Positions 36,580 to 48,290 are shown, numbered from the stretch's first letter. The stretch: DNA of 64,000 nt from Bettongia penicillata ogilbyi (GCA_023548195.1 JAJHZJ010000220.1:1929279-1993278); one strand, 5' to 3'. Notes: generated from the sequence alone by a model not told the origin. Numbers and translations: made by a program.

Positions 36580-36765
36580 GAAGAGTCTTGGGTTTGAAGT
36601 CAGAGGACCTAGATTTGTATCTAGGCTTGAACACTTATTTCTCTATGTCTATAACTTGGTGAAAGTTACTTAACCTCTCTAGGCCTGTTTCCTTTTCTGA
36701 AAATGAAGGAGTTATACTAGATGACCTCTAAAGTGCCATTTAATTCTAAATCTATAACCCTATGT
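36580..36765 (+). repeat. MIR/Mar1-like SINE
   Basis: Sense SINE with gggtttgaagtcagaggacc, a degraded CORE, and the 3' block actagatgacctctaaagtg followed by a tctaaatctataa end. Confidence 0.85.
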
Positions 36766-37204
36766 GTGCCTTTGGAAGATTAGTTTGTAAATTATGTGAA
36801 AAAAAGTGATTAGGAGGAAAAAAGGGGAGAGTAATTAGTATTATATTTATATAGTTCAGGTGATTGCTAGTAAGGAATTGAATCAGGTTAATGAGTAGGG
36901 AGAGAAAGACATGAAAAATTCTGTCAAGATACAATAGGTAAAATCAGAAATGCCCATAATTAAAGGAGATATTTTCTTCACTATTGTTTTGTACCTCTTT
37001 AAGCAAGTTTTTTATTTTATTTTTCATAATTTTCTTGCATTTTTCAATTCATCAGTAAAGATTAACCAAATTTTAAAAGAAAGAATAAATAGGACTTGGC
37101 AATGGAAATAAGAGAAGAGAAAGAGGAAATGTGGCTAGATGACTCTTCAGTTTCTTTGAGTTTAAGCCCACTTTAATGAAGCCTTGTTTTACTAGTTCTA
37201 TCCT
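36766..37204. other. Unassigned DNA
   Basis: No gene or clear repeat; AT-rich. Confidence 0.5.
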
Positions 37205-37220
37205 GATTTCTACTTTCTTT
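37205..37220. repeat. 16-bp target-site duplication, left
   Basis: GATTTCTACTTTCTTT, repeated exactly at 40188-40203. It marks the 3' side of the HAL1-type insertion. Confidence 0.97.
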
Positions 37221-38309
37221 TTTATTTATTTATTTATTTAAATTTTTTACATTCATTTTCACAAATTTTTGGGTTCCAAATTTTCTCCCCTTTTATCCCC
37301 TCCCCCCACCCCAATACCCCACACAATCCAATTTTCCCTATCTCCAATCTGCCCTCTCTTCTGTCATCTCTCCCTTCTCTTGTCTCCATCTTCTCTTTTC
37401 TCCTGTAGGGCCAGATGACTTTCTATTCCTCCTTAACTGTATGTCTTCTTTCCCAGTTGCAACAACAATACTAAACAGTTGTTCCTAAAACTTTGAGTTC
37501 CAAATTCTCCTCATCCCTCCCTCCCCACCCATTCCCCTTGGGACAGCAGGCAATTCAACATAGGCCATATCTGTGTAGTTTTGCCAATGACCTCCCTGAT
37601 AGTCGCGTTGTGCAAGACTAACTGGATTACCATCCCTCCTAACCTGCCCCTCATTATTTCTCCTCTGTCCTTTGATCCTGTCCCTCCCCAAGTGTTGACC
37701 CCAAATTGCTCCCTCCTCCCTTTGCCCTCCCCTCCATCATCCCCCCGCTTGCAACATCTCCCTCTCCCCCACTTTCTTATACTGTAAGATAGGTTTTCAT
37801 ACCAAAATGAGTGTGCATTTCACTCCTTCGTTTAGTCATATGTGATGAGGGTAAACTTCTTGTTTTGTTTTGTTTTGTTTTCTCAGCTCTCCTCTTTTTC
37901 CTCCACTAAGAAAAAAATCCTACCTGCCTCTTAAATGACATATAGTTACCCCCTTCCCTTTCCCTCCCCCTACATTTCTCTCTCACCATTTATCCTAGTT
38001 TCTTTTAAGGTATGGTCCCATCCTATTCAGTTCAATCTGTGCTCTCTATCTCTGTATGTGTGTGCATGTGTGTATGTGTGTGCATGCGTGTACATGTGTA
38101 TGTGCGCTCCCACCAACTACCCAGATACTGAAAAGTTTTAAGAGTTACAAATATTGTCTTTCCATGTAGGAATGTAAACAGTTCACTCATGGTAAGTCCC
38201 TTAAGACTTCTCTTTGCTGTTTACTTTTTCATGCTTCTTCTCATTCTTGTGTTTGAAAGTCAAATTTTCTTTTCAGCTCTGGTTTTTTCATCAAGAATGA
38301 TTGAAAGTC

Positions 38310-39342
38310 CTCTGTTCATTGAAAGACCATATTTTCCCTTGAAGTATTATACTCAGTTTAGCTGGGTAGGTGATTCTTGGTTTGAGTCCTAGTTCCTTTG
38401 CCTTCTGGAATATCCTATTCCAGGCCCTTCGATCCCTTAATGTAGAAGTTGCTAGATCTCGGGTTATCCTGATTGTATTTCCACAGTACTGGAATTGTAT
38501 CTTTCTAGCTGCTTGTAAGATTTTTTCCTTGAGCTGGGAGTTTGGAATTTGGCCACAATGTTCCTAGGAGTTTCTCTTTTTGGATCTCTTTCAGGTGGTG
38601 ATCGATGGATTCTTTCAATACTTATTTTGCCCTCTGGTTCTAGAATGTCAGGGCAGTTTTCCTTGATAATTTCATGGAAGATAATGTCTAGGCTCTTTTT
38701 TTGATCATGACATTCAGGTAGTCCCATAATTTTTAAATTGTCTCTCCTGGATCTATTTTCCAGGTCAGTTGTTTTTCCCATGAGATATTTCACATTCTCT
38801 TCCATTTTATCGTTCTTTTGGTTTTGTTTGGTGATTTCTTGGTTTCTCATAAAGTCATTAGACTCCATCTGTTCCATTCTAATTTTGAGAGAGCTATTAA
38901 ATTCAGTGAGCTTTTGAGCCTCTTTTTCCATTTGGCTCATTCTGCTTTTGAAAGCATTCTTCTCCTCATTGGCTTTTTGAACCTCCTTTGCCAATTGGGT
39001 GAGCCTATTTTTCAAGGTGTTAATTTCCTCAGCATTTTTTTGGGTCTCCTTTACCAAGGTATTGACCTGTTTTTCATACTTTTGTTGCATCTCTGACATT
39101 TCTCTTCCCAGTTTTTCCTCCACCTGTCTAACTTGCTTTTCAAAATCCTTTTTGAGCTCTTCCAGGGCCTGAGCCCACCCACCACCCCCCTGGGGTGTCT
39201 GGGGTACTGAGGCCCCGCCCTCCACGTCTTTCCCTGATGGCAAGAATACGTCCTCATCTTCGTCAGATCCGAAGGTCGGGATCATTTGCATTTGTTGGAA
39301 AAAACTCTCTAAAGTCTTATTTTTCTTCCCTTTTCTAGGCAT
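38310..39342 (-). pseudogene. HAL1/L1 ORF1p-like RNA-binding protein, one early frameshift
   Basis: The open frame runs 292 codons (39342 to 38464) from MPRKGKKNKTLESFF. Residues about 55-190 form a long heptad-rich coiled coil (trimerisation in L1 ORF1p). Residues about 194-267 form the RRM-like domain, opening LENRSRRDNLKI and including RNIVAKFQ. Around 38531-38545 a single missing base shifts the frame, giving a short wrong end. In the next frame the C-terminal nucleic-acid-binding domain continues (KEKILQAARK, DLATSTLRDRRAWN, PRITYPAKLS) to about 38320, with a further small slip near its end. The homologous copy at 50.05 kb has the extra base, so the shift is private to this copy. Function: ORF1p coats LINE RNA as a trimeric chaperone. 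Confidence 0.85.
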
Positions 39343-40187
39343 TTTCCCAGCCAGTTACTTGACTTCTGAGATTCCTTTCCACCCCTGCCTGGATTCGCCC
39401 AGCTAGTGCTTGGCCTCTGAGATTTAAATGGGCTTTCCTCCTGCTGGCTGTCAATCAGTGAGCTTTAGTTCAGGTGCTGGGGTGGGGGCAGGGCTGCCTC
39501 CGAGACTCTGATCCCTCAGGGGCTTATGCAGAGACTTTCAGGAATGGAGCGGGTGGGGGTGGGGTGGGGGGCCCGCCTCCCAAGCCCAGCTCCCTTGGGG
39601 GCTTTAAGCAGAAGCCTTCAGTAACAGAGCGGGGTGGGGGCAGGGCCGTCTCCCAGGCTCAGCTCCATCTGGTTTTATGCAAGAATCTTCCGTAATGAAG
39701 ATCCTGCCTGCCGCTGGGGGATTTCTGGGTCCCGGTCCGCTGCCGCCTCAGCCTCCGCCCACACCTCTGCCTCCGCCGCTTCCTGTCCCAGTCCCTGCCG
39801 CTGCGCTTCCTCCCGAGGGGGCCCGAGTCACGGAGACACCTCGGCTTCCCCTCTCCTTCAGCCTGGCCTCTCTCACTGACCTGCTTCTGTGGGCGGAGGG
39901 ACTTTCCCCGGCTTTCGGAGCTTCTGTCTCTGAAGCCTGCTCAGATCAGCTTCTCTGGGGCCCTGGCCAGGGCAGCGCTGGGGGTGTTGTCTGCTTTCCG
40001 GGGCGCGCTGGACCCTGGGGACGGGTCTTCAGGGCTCCCTGGAACGGAAATCTCTTCCACTCTGCTTCTGCACACCTTGTATTCACCCAGAAGCTATGGG
40101 GGACTCTTTTTACATTAATTCTATGGGCTTTGGTTTCGGAGCTCGTAAACTTGCGTCCTTCTACTCCGCCATCTTGGCTCCGCCCCA
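39343..40187 (-). promoter_or_regulatory. GC/CpG-rich HAL1 5' UTR promoter region
   Basis: Markedly GC-rich and CpG-rich compared with the AT-rich window, above all 39690-40060. L1-type 5' UTRs act as internal promoters. The position and composition look like a CpG island but belong to the transposon and not to a host gene. Retained CpGs imply recent insertion or lack of germline methylation. Confidence 0.7.
40168..40176 (-). promoter_or_regulatory. YY1-type site at element 5' end
   Basis: The plus strand GCCATCTTG is CAAGATGGC on the element strand, about 12 bases from its first base. Human L1 has a YY1 site at the same place that positions transcription start; the same role is inferred here. 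Confidence 0.6.
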
Positions 40188-40203
40188 GATTTCTACTTTC
40201 TTT
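40188..40203. repeat. 16-bp target-site duplication, right
   Basis: GATTTCTACTTTCTTT, an exact copy of 37205-37220, abutting the element's 5' end. Confidence 0.97.
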
Positions 40204-41228
40204 AAACTGTAATGGCATATGTTGACTATAACATTTATACCTGGGGCACCTTCTGTCACATTAGGGGCCCTCAGAAAAAAAAATTGTCTTTGTTTCAAGT
40301 CCTTCTATAGGTCATCTTCCACTAAAAACATATAACAGGAACTTTCATCATGATACTTATATTTACCAGCAAGTCAGAGGACACACTTGTTCAACATGAA
40401 AGACACTTTAAAAAGAAGGCAAATAAAGAAAACAAGATGTTATCCCCTCCTATTCTCATAATTTAAAACATGGCCAGGGAAACTCATATCTGATATCATC
40501 TGTGTTTCACTACCACTTTCTGCTGCGTATATCTGTTTCAGATAAAAGACTCTGGCTATTGAGCTCATCGCTGTTTCTGTCTTCTGGGCTTTGGGGCTTC
40601 AGGCTAGAACGTCTTTCCATGATAAGTTCAGGCTGATCTCCTTTGGCAAATTATGAATGAGGCCTTGAGTTACCATATCAAACTGGACAGCCAACAAAAG
40701 TCAGCCAGATTTCTCCAGGTTAAGTAGAATCGATCAGTATTTTTGTTAAGCAGTTATTATATAGCAAGAATTTTTAACTATGTCTGCTGTTGACTTGAAG
40801 TCCATTTTGCCAGACAACTATCTTATTTAGAGTTTGTATTTCAGTTTCAATTACATCCCAAACCCAATTCTGGAACTTTGCCACACTTTGTTCACAAGAG
40901 TGATCTCTAAGCTGGAACTTACAAAATCTACCTCATCTCCATTTATTATTCTCATTTACTTGTAAATGAGGTTGAACTGGAATAAGAATTGAGCAGAATC
41001 TTTCTTTACTTCCTTAGTCTACATTTCTGCTGTTAATATGTATCTCTTCCAGAACGTACTTTCACTGTATTTTGGTCCAGTGCAAAACGTCATTGGGAAC
41101 ATGTTTTGGAAGTATGATGCAGTGAAAAATATTACAGTATGTGTAATCAAATGACTTGGGCATGAGTCATGGATAAGTCATATAGTAGCTGTTTAGTCTC
41201 AGGAGAATCACTTAACTCCTTTGAGTCT
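40204..41228. other. Unassigned DNA
   Basis: No gene or clear repeat. The stretch 40480-40730 is less AT-rich than its surroundings and not recognised as a repeat. Confidence 0.45.
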
Positions 41229-41380
41229 CCTTTCCTTCCTTCTTTCCTTCCTTCCTTCCTTCCTTCCTTCCTTCCTTCCTTCCTTCCTTCCTTCCTTCCT
41301 TCCTTCCTTCCTTCCTTCCTTCCTTCCTCCCTTCCTTCCTCCCTTCCTTCCTTTCTTCCATCCTTCCTTCCTTCCTTTCT
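41229..41380. repeat. Long (CCTT)n microsatellite
   Basis: About 35 CCTT units with a few CCC and CTTT interruptions toward the right. Frames of 88-91 codons on both strands (poly Pro-Ser-Phe-Leu; poly Lys-Glu-Gly-Arg) are translated repeat. Confidence 0.97.
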
Positions 41381-42864
41381 CTTTTTAACTATGAAGATAA
41401 AAATACTCAGTTTACCTATCACTGATAAGCCCTGAGTCTCATCATGGCTTGGAGATCACACTGGATTCTTAAAGGCCAGGCCAGAAAAGGATAAGTGATG
41501 CCTAACCTTGCCAAACTGGGACGACTTTAAGTGATGAGTGACCACAAACTATATCACTGTTTTATGAAAATGAGCCAAGAATTTTGGAGATACTCATCAT
41601 CAGACAGTCATCTATTAACTGATTATTTTTTTTTGGACAAAGAAAACAATTGAACCGTCTACTGAAATATAAAAGGGTTGTTATAGTCATCATGCCTAGA
41701 GATGAAGACAAGATTATTGATCTTTCATGTATATACATGCTATCTTATTAAGTTGTTGCAAATATTACATGAAATGATATATGCAAAATACTTCACCACT
41801 ATAAGAGGCATGACAGCTGATGAATAAGCATTTTTGTGCACTCTAATTTGAGACACATTAACTCATGTAATCCTGGAGGTTTCTACATATCTGTTTTGTT
41901 TATGTTTATGCTTTTTTTTTTCTTAATCAGCACTGGTAAGGTAATTAGTAAGAAGAATAAGTAAATATGAGAGACTTCAAACCTATTGTTTCTGCTTTGG
42001 ATACTGACTTAATATAATGTGAAACAATTTAAGGATGCTTAGAAAGAAAATTAACACAGTCCAAACCTCATAGCTAAGTGCTAAGATAACTTACAGAAGA
42101 GGGATAAACAAATGGATGGGGGTGGGGTTGGGTGGATTCATTAGAAACTCTTTTTGCTGAGGAGAAGTGTTGAGCAAAATGTTGCCAAAAGAAAGGGACA
42201 AATACTGTCAAAGAGAAACATGGAAAATATTTCAGGTAATGGAATTTGCATGTGAACATATCAGAAGAATTCAATCATTTGTAGTAGACATAAGTTGCTT
42301 TGCCTGGAGTACAAAGTCCCATTGGGAAGTAATAAAAATGAGGTTTTTACGATATCTCTATTGTGAAATAAAATGATCTTAATTATAGAGAAATTAAAGA
42401 AGAGAAAAGAAGGGGAAAATCTTTCAGTTTTCTAGTCAAAATTTATTCCCTTGTAGTTACTATTCCCTGCATTACCTTTTCAGCTCTTGCATGTATTAAA
42501 ATTAACATATAAATATAGTGAAAGTCTTTTATATCCTTTCATAGAGAATGAAGAAAATACTTGTTAAGTTCTAGTAAAAGTGCTCTGTAGATGCTTTCAA
42601 AAAGACTTTACCACTTGAATGGAAACACATAAAAATGCTAAATGAGCTATTTTGATCTGTAAGCCTTATACTATTTTTATCTTGAAATGATAAGATATAA
42701 CTATAAGGCACATATTTTGGCACTAATATTCAGCATCATTTTTCCTTTCATAATTTAGTCTATTCCTTCTAGCAACAATCCTTTTCTACAAGCTCTAAAA
42801 AGTTTCTTTCTCCCCTACCTAGAGGATTATAAACGTTATGCAGAGGATTGTTTTTCTTCTTCAG
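41381..42864. other. Unassigned DNA
   Basis: No gene or clear repeat. The overlapping frames near 42074-42376 on opposite strands have no domain. Confidence 0.5.
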
Positions 42865-43105
42865 TCGTTTCAGTCTACTTTGACTTTCTGTGACCTTATT
42901 TGGGGTTTTATTATCAAAGATCCTGGAATGGTTTTACCATTTTGTTCTCTACCTCATTTTATAGATGAGGAAATGGAGGTAGTTAAGGTGAAGTGACTTG
43001 CCCAAAGTTACACAGCTACTAAGTGTCTGAGGCCAGATTTGAACTCAGGAAGATGAATCTTTATGAGTTTAGGTCCAGTATTCTATCCACTGTCCCAGCC
43101 CCTAT
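42865..43105 (-). repeat. WSINE/Mar1-like SINE, near full length (antisense)
   Basis: Antisense marsupial SINE: tail gtcgtttcagtctactttg, ttggggttttattatcaaag, atagatgaggaaatggaggt, aagtgacttgcccaaagtta, tttgaactcaggaagatgaa, and the head near 43075-43105. It is one of the best-preserved SINEs here. Confidence 0.9.
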
Positions 43106-43895
43106 GTAGAAGATGCTTATATATAAATATTTCTAGATTTATGTAGAACATGCCTATATATAAAGGTAGATGAGAGAGATGTGTATATCCCTTAAGAATA
43201 TAGATATATACACATATACTCATATGTGAATATTTGTGTAACGCATATATATACACATGTAATAATTTATAGAATTATGAGCACATATTTAGCTATTTTG
43301 TATTGTCCAATACATGTCTTCATATTACCTAGGCAATGTTCATTTCTGTTGCTTTATTTCATATTGTTATGTCACACTGGAAAGACTCTTTTTAACAGTC
43401 TAGGATGTCCTAGAAAAAAAAAATTCTACCCATACATTAATTAAATTCTGACAGAAAGAATAGGACCAAGGTAGGAGAGGACTTTCTAAAAAGAGCTATA
43501 TAACCACACAGGGAAATCTTAGACCAATTTAGATTTTAATGTAGATGGAATGATGTTCATGCATGATGGACAAAAGACTGAATTCCTCATCTCATATTTT
43601 GTTTTTGTGATCCCTACTGAGGGAAATGATCCTCAGATTATAAAAACACATACCCTAAATTGTTAACTCAAGATAAGAGAGGAATTGACACATTGATACC
43701 TGACTTTTCTAAATGAATTCAAGTCCTCAGTTCAGGATAAATGATATCTCAGGACACTGAAATAAAAAAACTTTTGAGAGACTGCTTAGATGTTCCTACC
43801 AGTTTTGGAAAACCTGCACAATTGGAGAGAAAAATCCATTACTGGGTCCATGTGGTCTTTATTTTTAATAAGGGATAGAAAGTAGATTCATTTAG
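43106..43895. other. Unassigned DNA
   Basis: AT-rich with TATA/CACA-rich simple sequence around 43160-43260. No gene; the right part may be diverged CR1/L3. Confidence 0.45.
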
Positions 43896-43899
43896 GTAT

Positions 43900-44160
43900 G
43901 GACCAATCTTCAATATCTGGCAGAAGTTGTGATCCCAATGAGTCATCCTGTCAGATTAATCTAATTTCCTTTTTTTGACAAAGTTATAAAATTAGATTAG
44001 AGTATTGCAATAAACTTAATATTCTTCAATTTTGGTAAGATGTTAGACAATCTTTTGTATTATTCTTATGAGTAGGATGAAAAGGTGCAACCCATATGAT
44101 ATTTCCCTCAGTTGAATTCAAAACTCTGTACAGACCAAAGTGAAGAAGTCTTTAAAGTCC
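43900..44160 (+). repeat. CR1/L3-type LINE relic (sense)
   Basis: Sense-strand blocks resembling the CR1/L3 reverse-transcriptase region: ctaatttcctttttttgaca, then ttcaattttggtaagatg followed by gacaatcttttgtattattc and a gtaggatgaaaaggtgcaac block. These are the sense counterparts of the antisense relics at 11 kb and 54 kb. Frames are broken. Confidence 0.5.
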
Positions 44161-44339
44161 TTTTTAATAGTGACATAAAACTCTTGTCTCTGATCTTATT
44201 CTTTCAAGATCATTCTGAGTTGCTTAAAGACCTTGCTATAATATGTATAGTTTTGATAACATGGAACTGAGTTTGGATGGCAGTGTTAAGAACATTAAAA
44301 AAAGGTTTTAGAGGAGTAGAACAATACATTGAATATAAT

Positions 44340-44500
44340 GAAATGAGATTTACTGGTGATGAATGAATGAAGTATTTATTAAGTGCTTACTATATGCAAA
44401 GTATCATATTTAAGTAGAGGATACAAATAGACAGTAAGTAGTAAGACAGTATCTGCTTTCAAGGAGCTGACATCTAATGAGGAAGAGAGCACAAATGAAA
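44340..44500 (-). repeat. L2 LINE 3' end (antisense)
   Basis: Starts gaatgaatgaagtatttatt (the TGAA-type L2 tail in antisense), then gtgcttactatatgcaaagt and ttcaaggagctgacatctaa. Confidence 0.85.
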
Positions 44501-46884
44501 AATTTCAGCTACAAATCTTACGGAAATGTCCTACTGATCCTTCAGTTAACAGAAATAAAATAGATGGTTATTCCTCTTTTTAATGTCATTTTCACTGATA
44601 CAATCATATCAGTTTCTGATGCCAAGAACTTTGGTGATAAGAATTTTCTTTTCTGGGTCTTTAATACTTGTAGCTGTATTATACTTATAAGAGCAGCCAC
44701 CAGGCTTTATATACACAGGGGTTGTTTCCTAGGGTGATGGCTGAAGATATTAGTCATTAATCTCAGCCAATCCAAAGTTTCTTCTTGTGTTCAAGATCTT
44801 GGGTTGTCTCCCATAGGGTCTTAGGTGAGATGGTAGCTAAGTTAGTGATAGTAGTTTGACCTGCCCTTTATCTCACTCAAATTCCCCCTAGGTTTCCTTG
44901 CCTATCATGTGTGGTCATTGATTTACATATAGTAGGCATGGTTGACCCATTCTCAACAGCAGTTGCTTTCCAGATGTTGATTAAGAGGGCTAGACTAGAA
45001 AAACAGAACTGGTGAATGACTGAGGTGGGAAGTGGTGCTTTAGCTCATGAGGCTCTAATATCTTTGATAGGACTCAAGAGTGGCAGTCAAACATTTGTTT
45101 GTGCCTATCAACTTGTTAGTGAGAGTTGGTTGGCCAGTGTTGCTAATGGTGATAATGAAAACCCCTTTTCCAAAATGTGGAGGTTGAAAGATGAAATGAC
45201 TGAGAAAACAAAGGTTCAAGCTTCTGATCACATCAATTTATTAAGCAATGCAAAATACACATGGCAAGGGAGAGAGGTGCTACTGGTAATAAATCTGGTA
45301 ATAATGGCTGGTAGGATGGTTTCATTGTATCCAAAGAGCTCTCTGAGCATCATATGAGCTAGTTGTGCTCTCCAAAAAAGTCATCTTATGTAAGTCTGCA
45401 CATACAAGAAATCATATCTGTGTCCCACACTATCAACTAAAGAACGGTTCCTAACCAAATATTTTTATCTACAATATAACAATCTCTCTGTGACAATCTA
45501 TCCCCTGAACCCAAACCTCCCACCCCACAATTCCCTCAGTGGTCAAGGTAACCAATTATTGTAACTTCCATAATTTTGGTCTCTGGTGTCATCAAGGCAT
45601 GCTTATCCATCATCTCTTTTCTAACTCCTCCCCAAAAATTTCATTTATTCTAATCTCTGTAATATTAGTATCTATATGGTCTATGCTCATTCTATAACTC
45701 TATTTAACAATGCCAACAATGAAACTCACCTTTACTGTCTAACTTGTAGCCTTTATCATTGTGAGTTGTGCAAGATGTGGATATCCTCTATATTTTATTT
45801 TGTTTTCTGGATCTTGAAATCATTATGCTTTATCTTCCTTGCAAACTGACTGAACAGCAATGACTTTTTCTGATTTGGAAAAATAAAATATATAATTTTA
45901 ATCAAACTGTGTATGTGTGTGTATGTGTGTGTGTGTGTTTGTGTTTGTGCTTACTTGAGCCTCCCTTCTTCAATAACTCCACTCTCCAGTAGAGAGTGTT
46001 CATTGAATTTGTTCTGAAGAAATTCCGGAATCATAAAAGAGCATTCCCTGTATTCTCTAGGGAGAAGCCCCATCTTTTTTATTGTCATTTCTCTGGTCAC
46101 ACCTTCAAAGTCCATGCCTACAGCCCAGATAATCAAATTTAGGACAATTTCCTACCAGATGTAACATGTTTGCTTCTGACCTAATAAGAATATCACAAAT
46201 GCCATTTCATATGTGATTGCAGATGTTTGAAAATTGAGATATCTTTTGCATAGAATTATGCCTCAGTAGAGCTATATATATTAGATTTTCATCTAAAATG
46301 TGTGTATGCCTTATGACTATGCATCTGCTTCATATATATATGTGTATAAAATTTTCCCTACTGTGTTATAATAGATTAGTGATTTTTTTCTGCCAGATTC
46401 TAAAATGATACTTTCATTTTTGGGGGGTACACTCCTTCCTCTAATCATGTATTGTTTTCCTGTTATTATTTTTGCCTCCTTTTTAAAAGTTATTTATTAA
46501 TTTTTCTTCCTATGAACTTATTAAGCATAACTTAGATAGTAGAAATGGTGATTTTTCTCTCATAATAAAAAATGAACAGGTTACTCAACAAAAAATAAAA
46601 ATGATAACTTAATAAATCAAAAAATATGTTAATAATACCTGACAGTATCAATGATAATGATAAAAATTATTCTATGAAGAAACTATACTTTGTAAAACAA
46701 ATTTAAAGGTAAGAGGATAAGAAGCAACAATTTAGGTGATTTGTTAGCTATCACACAATACACCAACTTGTGATATTGTGGAAATCTCTGTGGTCTTAAG
46801 GGAAAATGTTGATAACTTCTACATTATACTTTTACTCCACAGTTCCTCCCATATATAATTTATTGTAATGTCACATTATAGAAT
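44501..46884. other. Unassigned DNA including a 113-codon frame
   Basis: The frame 45016-45357 (+) has no recognisable domain. Its surroundings (44700-45500) have an antisense AATAAA around 45238 and a mixed composition that could be an old LTR/ERV fragment, but I cannot support ends. A (TG)n tract is at 45909-45948 and very AT-rich DNA at 46460-46660. Confidence 0.4.
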
Positions 46885-47420
46885 TGGTCTAGCACCAATG
46901 GGATATTCGTTGGCTGTCATGGACACTATTATTATGCTCATGGCAGCCATGAATATCTCAACACAATTCTGAATCGTGAAATACAACAGACTGTCCACAT
47001 GGAAGACAGAACAAAAACATTTATGTGTGTGCCAGAAAGCCAAATCCATCATAGTTAACAAAAATCTATACACAATAATAATGTAGTAAACAACACTGTT
47101 CCCAAGCCTTCCCTCTGCTAGGCTTCCCACAAACTAGCTCCATTAAACAAATCAGAAGCAGTCTCTCTTAAATAAAAATCACCAACAAGCTTGTTCCCTC
47201 ATGCTAGCCAGCTGCCTGCTTGCCTGCATCCTTCATAGTTCTGACTAGACTAACCAATTTCTTCTCAGCTCTGCTCCAGTTCCAGTTCTTCCTCTTCCAC
47301 CCATTCAGTAAACTCCTCCCACCACAGGCTCCATGTGACTCAGGTTTCCATGTGACTTAAGCAGGTCACATAGGCCTATCAATGAATTGGAAAAATTTCT
47401 ACATTTAAATTACTGTTACA
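46885..47420 (-). mobile_element. ERV LTR, second copy of the 24-kb family
   Basis: On the minus strand it begins TGTAACAG (at 47420) and ends GACCA (46885). Shared ordered blocks with 23787-24257 include cctcccaccacagg, gccagaaagccaaatccatc and gaaatacaacag. The AATAAA equivalent has drifted to CATAAA. It is about 65 bp longer than the other copy. No flanking duplication or internal viral sequence was identified. Confidence 0.75.
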
Positions 47421-47539
47421 GCAACTCATTTATAATGTTGAACAAGGAAACAAACTATCTGTGATTTCTTCTGGAAATTAATGTTAAAGAGCTTTTAGTC
47501 CTTTTTATCACTTATTTAAAGAATTATATATTTATTAGC

Positions 47540-48290
47540 TGAAATATCTTTATTGGGAACTTACTATGGATTACATTAAGACAGACATTATGGAGAATGC
47601 AAAGACCTTTCAATTTAATAAGAGAGATAAAAAAACATATAAAAGTAATTATAATGGGTTATCAAGGCCAATAAGAAAAATGAATACAGAGGAGGATAAT
47701 ATGACTTCAGCCTGGGAGAAAAGCCTTCATGAAAGAGACAACATTTGATAAGAGCCTTGAAGGATAGAATGAATTTTGACAGGTAGAGATGTTGGAGGAG
47801 GCCCCTTCAGGTAAAGAGAAAAAAGTGAGGAAAGAAAAGAAGGTGGGAAAATTCAGGTCATCTATGAAAAACACCAGGTAGTCTACTTTGACTAGAGAAG
47901 ATGTGATGAAGAGTAGTGAGAAGTTGAGCTAGAAAATTCATTGAGGGCAGACTTTGAATTCCAGGTTAAGAAGTCAAATATTCTTGGGGGGTTTTGTATT
48001 GTTTTTTTTTTTGTTTTTGGTTTATGTTTTTGTTTTTTTTCCCCCCCAATCAGTCAGTGAGAATCAATTGAAGGTATTTAATGATGAGTGATATGATCAG
48101 AGTTCTGTTCTAGGAAGCTCAAGATGGTAGGGAAAGAATGGAACTGGGGGACACAAATCAGGGAGATCAGTTAAGAGTTATTGTAATAGAATGGACAATA
48201 CTAAATTAGAGTCTGAGATGAGATGATGGTAGTATAAATTAAACAAAGAGATGATAGCTAGAAAAAAATTGATGATAGGATTTAATCATT
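47540..48290 (-). repeat. L2 LINE, long antisense copy
   Basis: Antisense L2 from the terminal block (tttattgggaacttactatg) through ataagagccttgaaggatag and the region equivalent to 'agggccttgaatgcc' (47930-47990) to gagtgatatgatcagagttc and tattgtaatagaatggacaa. A T/C-rich interruption lies at 48000-48050. The 60-codon frame at 47566 is incidental. Confidence 0.8.

Larger units (their letters stand above)
37221..40187 (-). mobile_element. Full-length HAL1-type LINE with intact TSD
   Basis: A 2967-bp element on the minus strand bounded by perfect 16-bp duplications. From 5' to 3' (high to low coordinates) it has a GC-rich 5' UTR of about 845 bp beginning GGGGCGGAGCCAAGATGGCG, ORF1 (start at 39342), and a 3' region of about 1.1 kb without ORF2, ending in an AAAT-type tail at 37221. 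The copies at 21.3 kb and 48.5-51.3 kb pass from ORF1 into the same tail, so absence of ORF2 is a family property and not a private deletion. HAL1 (half-L1) elements are known from mammals; they encode only the ORF1 RNA-binding protein and rely on L1 for reverse transcription. Perfect duplications and retained CpGs suggest youth. Confidence 0.9.
39677..40225 (+). other. Antisense open frame over HAL1 5' UTR, 182 codons
   Basis: Opposite to the element, an ATG-started frame of 182 codons begins within the 5' UTR and runs across the element's 5' boundary (40187) into flanking DNA. The N-terminal half is proline/alanine-rich, and no domain is recognised. Primate L1 has an antisense 5' UTR frame (ORF0), which makes this worth noting. 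GC-rich sequence also yields long frames by chance, and the older copy at 48.5 kb shows no equivalent, so I do not call it a gene. Confidence 0.25.

Noticed and set aside
39343..40187. CpG-island-like region that might mark a host gene promoter
   Set aside because: It is exactly the 5' UTR of the HAL1-type element, ending at the target duplication.
41147..41435. Long open frames rich in Lys-Glu-Gly-Arg or Pro-Ser-Phe-Leu here and at 20233-20451 and 22817-23175
   Set aside because: They are translations of AAGG/CCTT microsatellites; all frames of a tetranucleotide repeat without stops stay open.
45016..45357. 113-codon plus-strand open frame
   Set aside because: No domain, no codon bias, no splice or promoter context; longer than average but within what chance gives in 64 kb.
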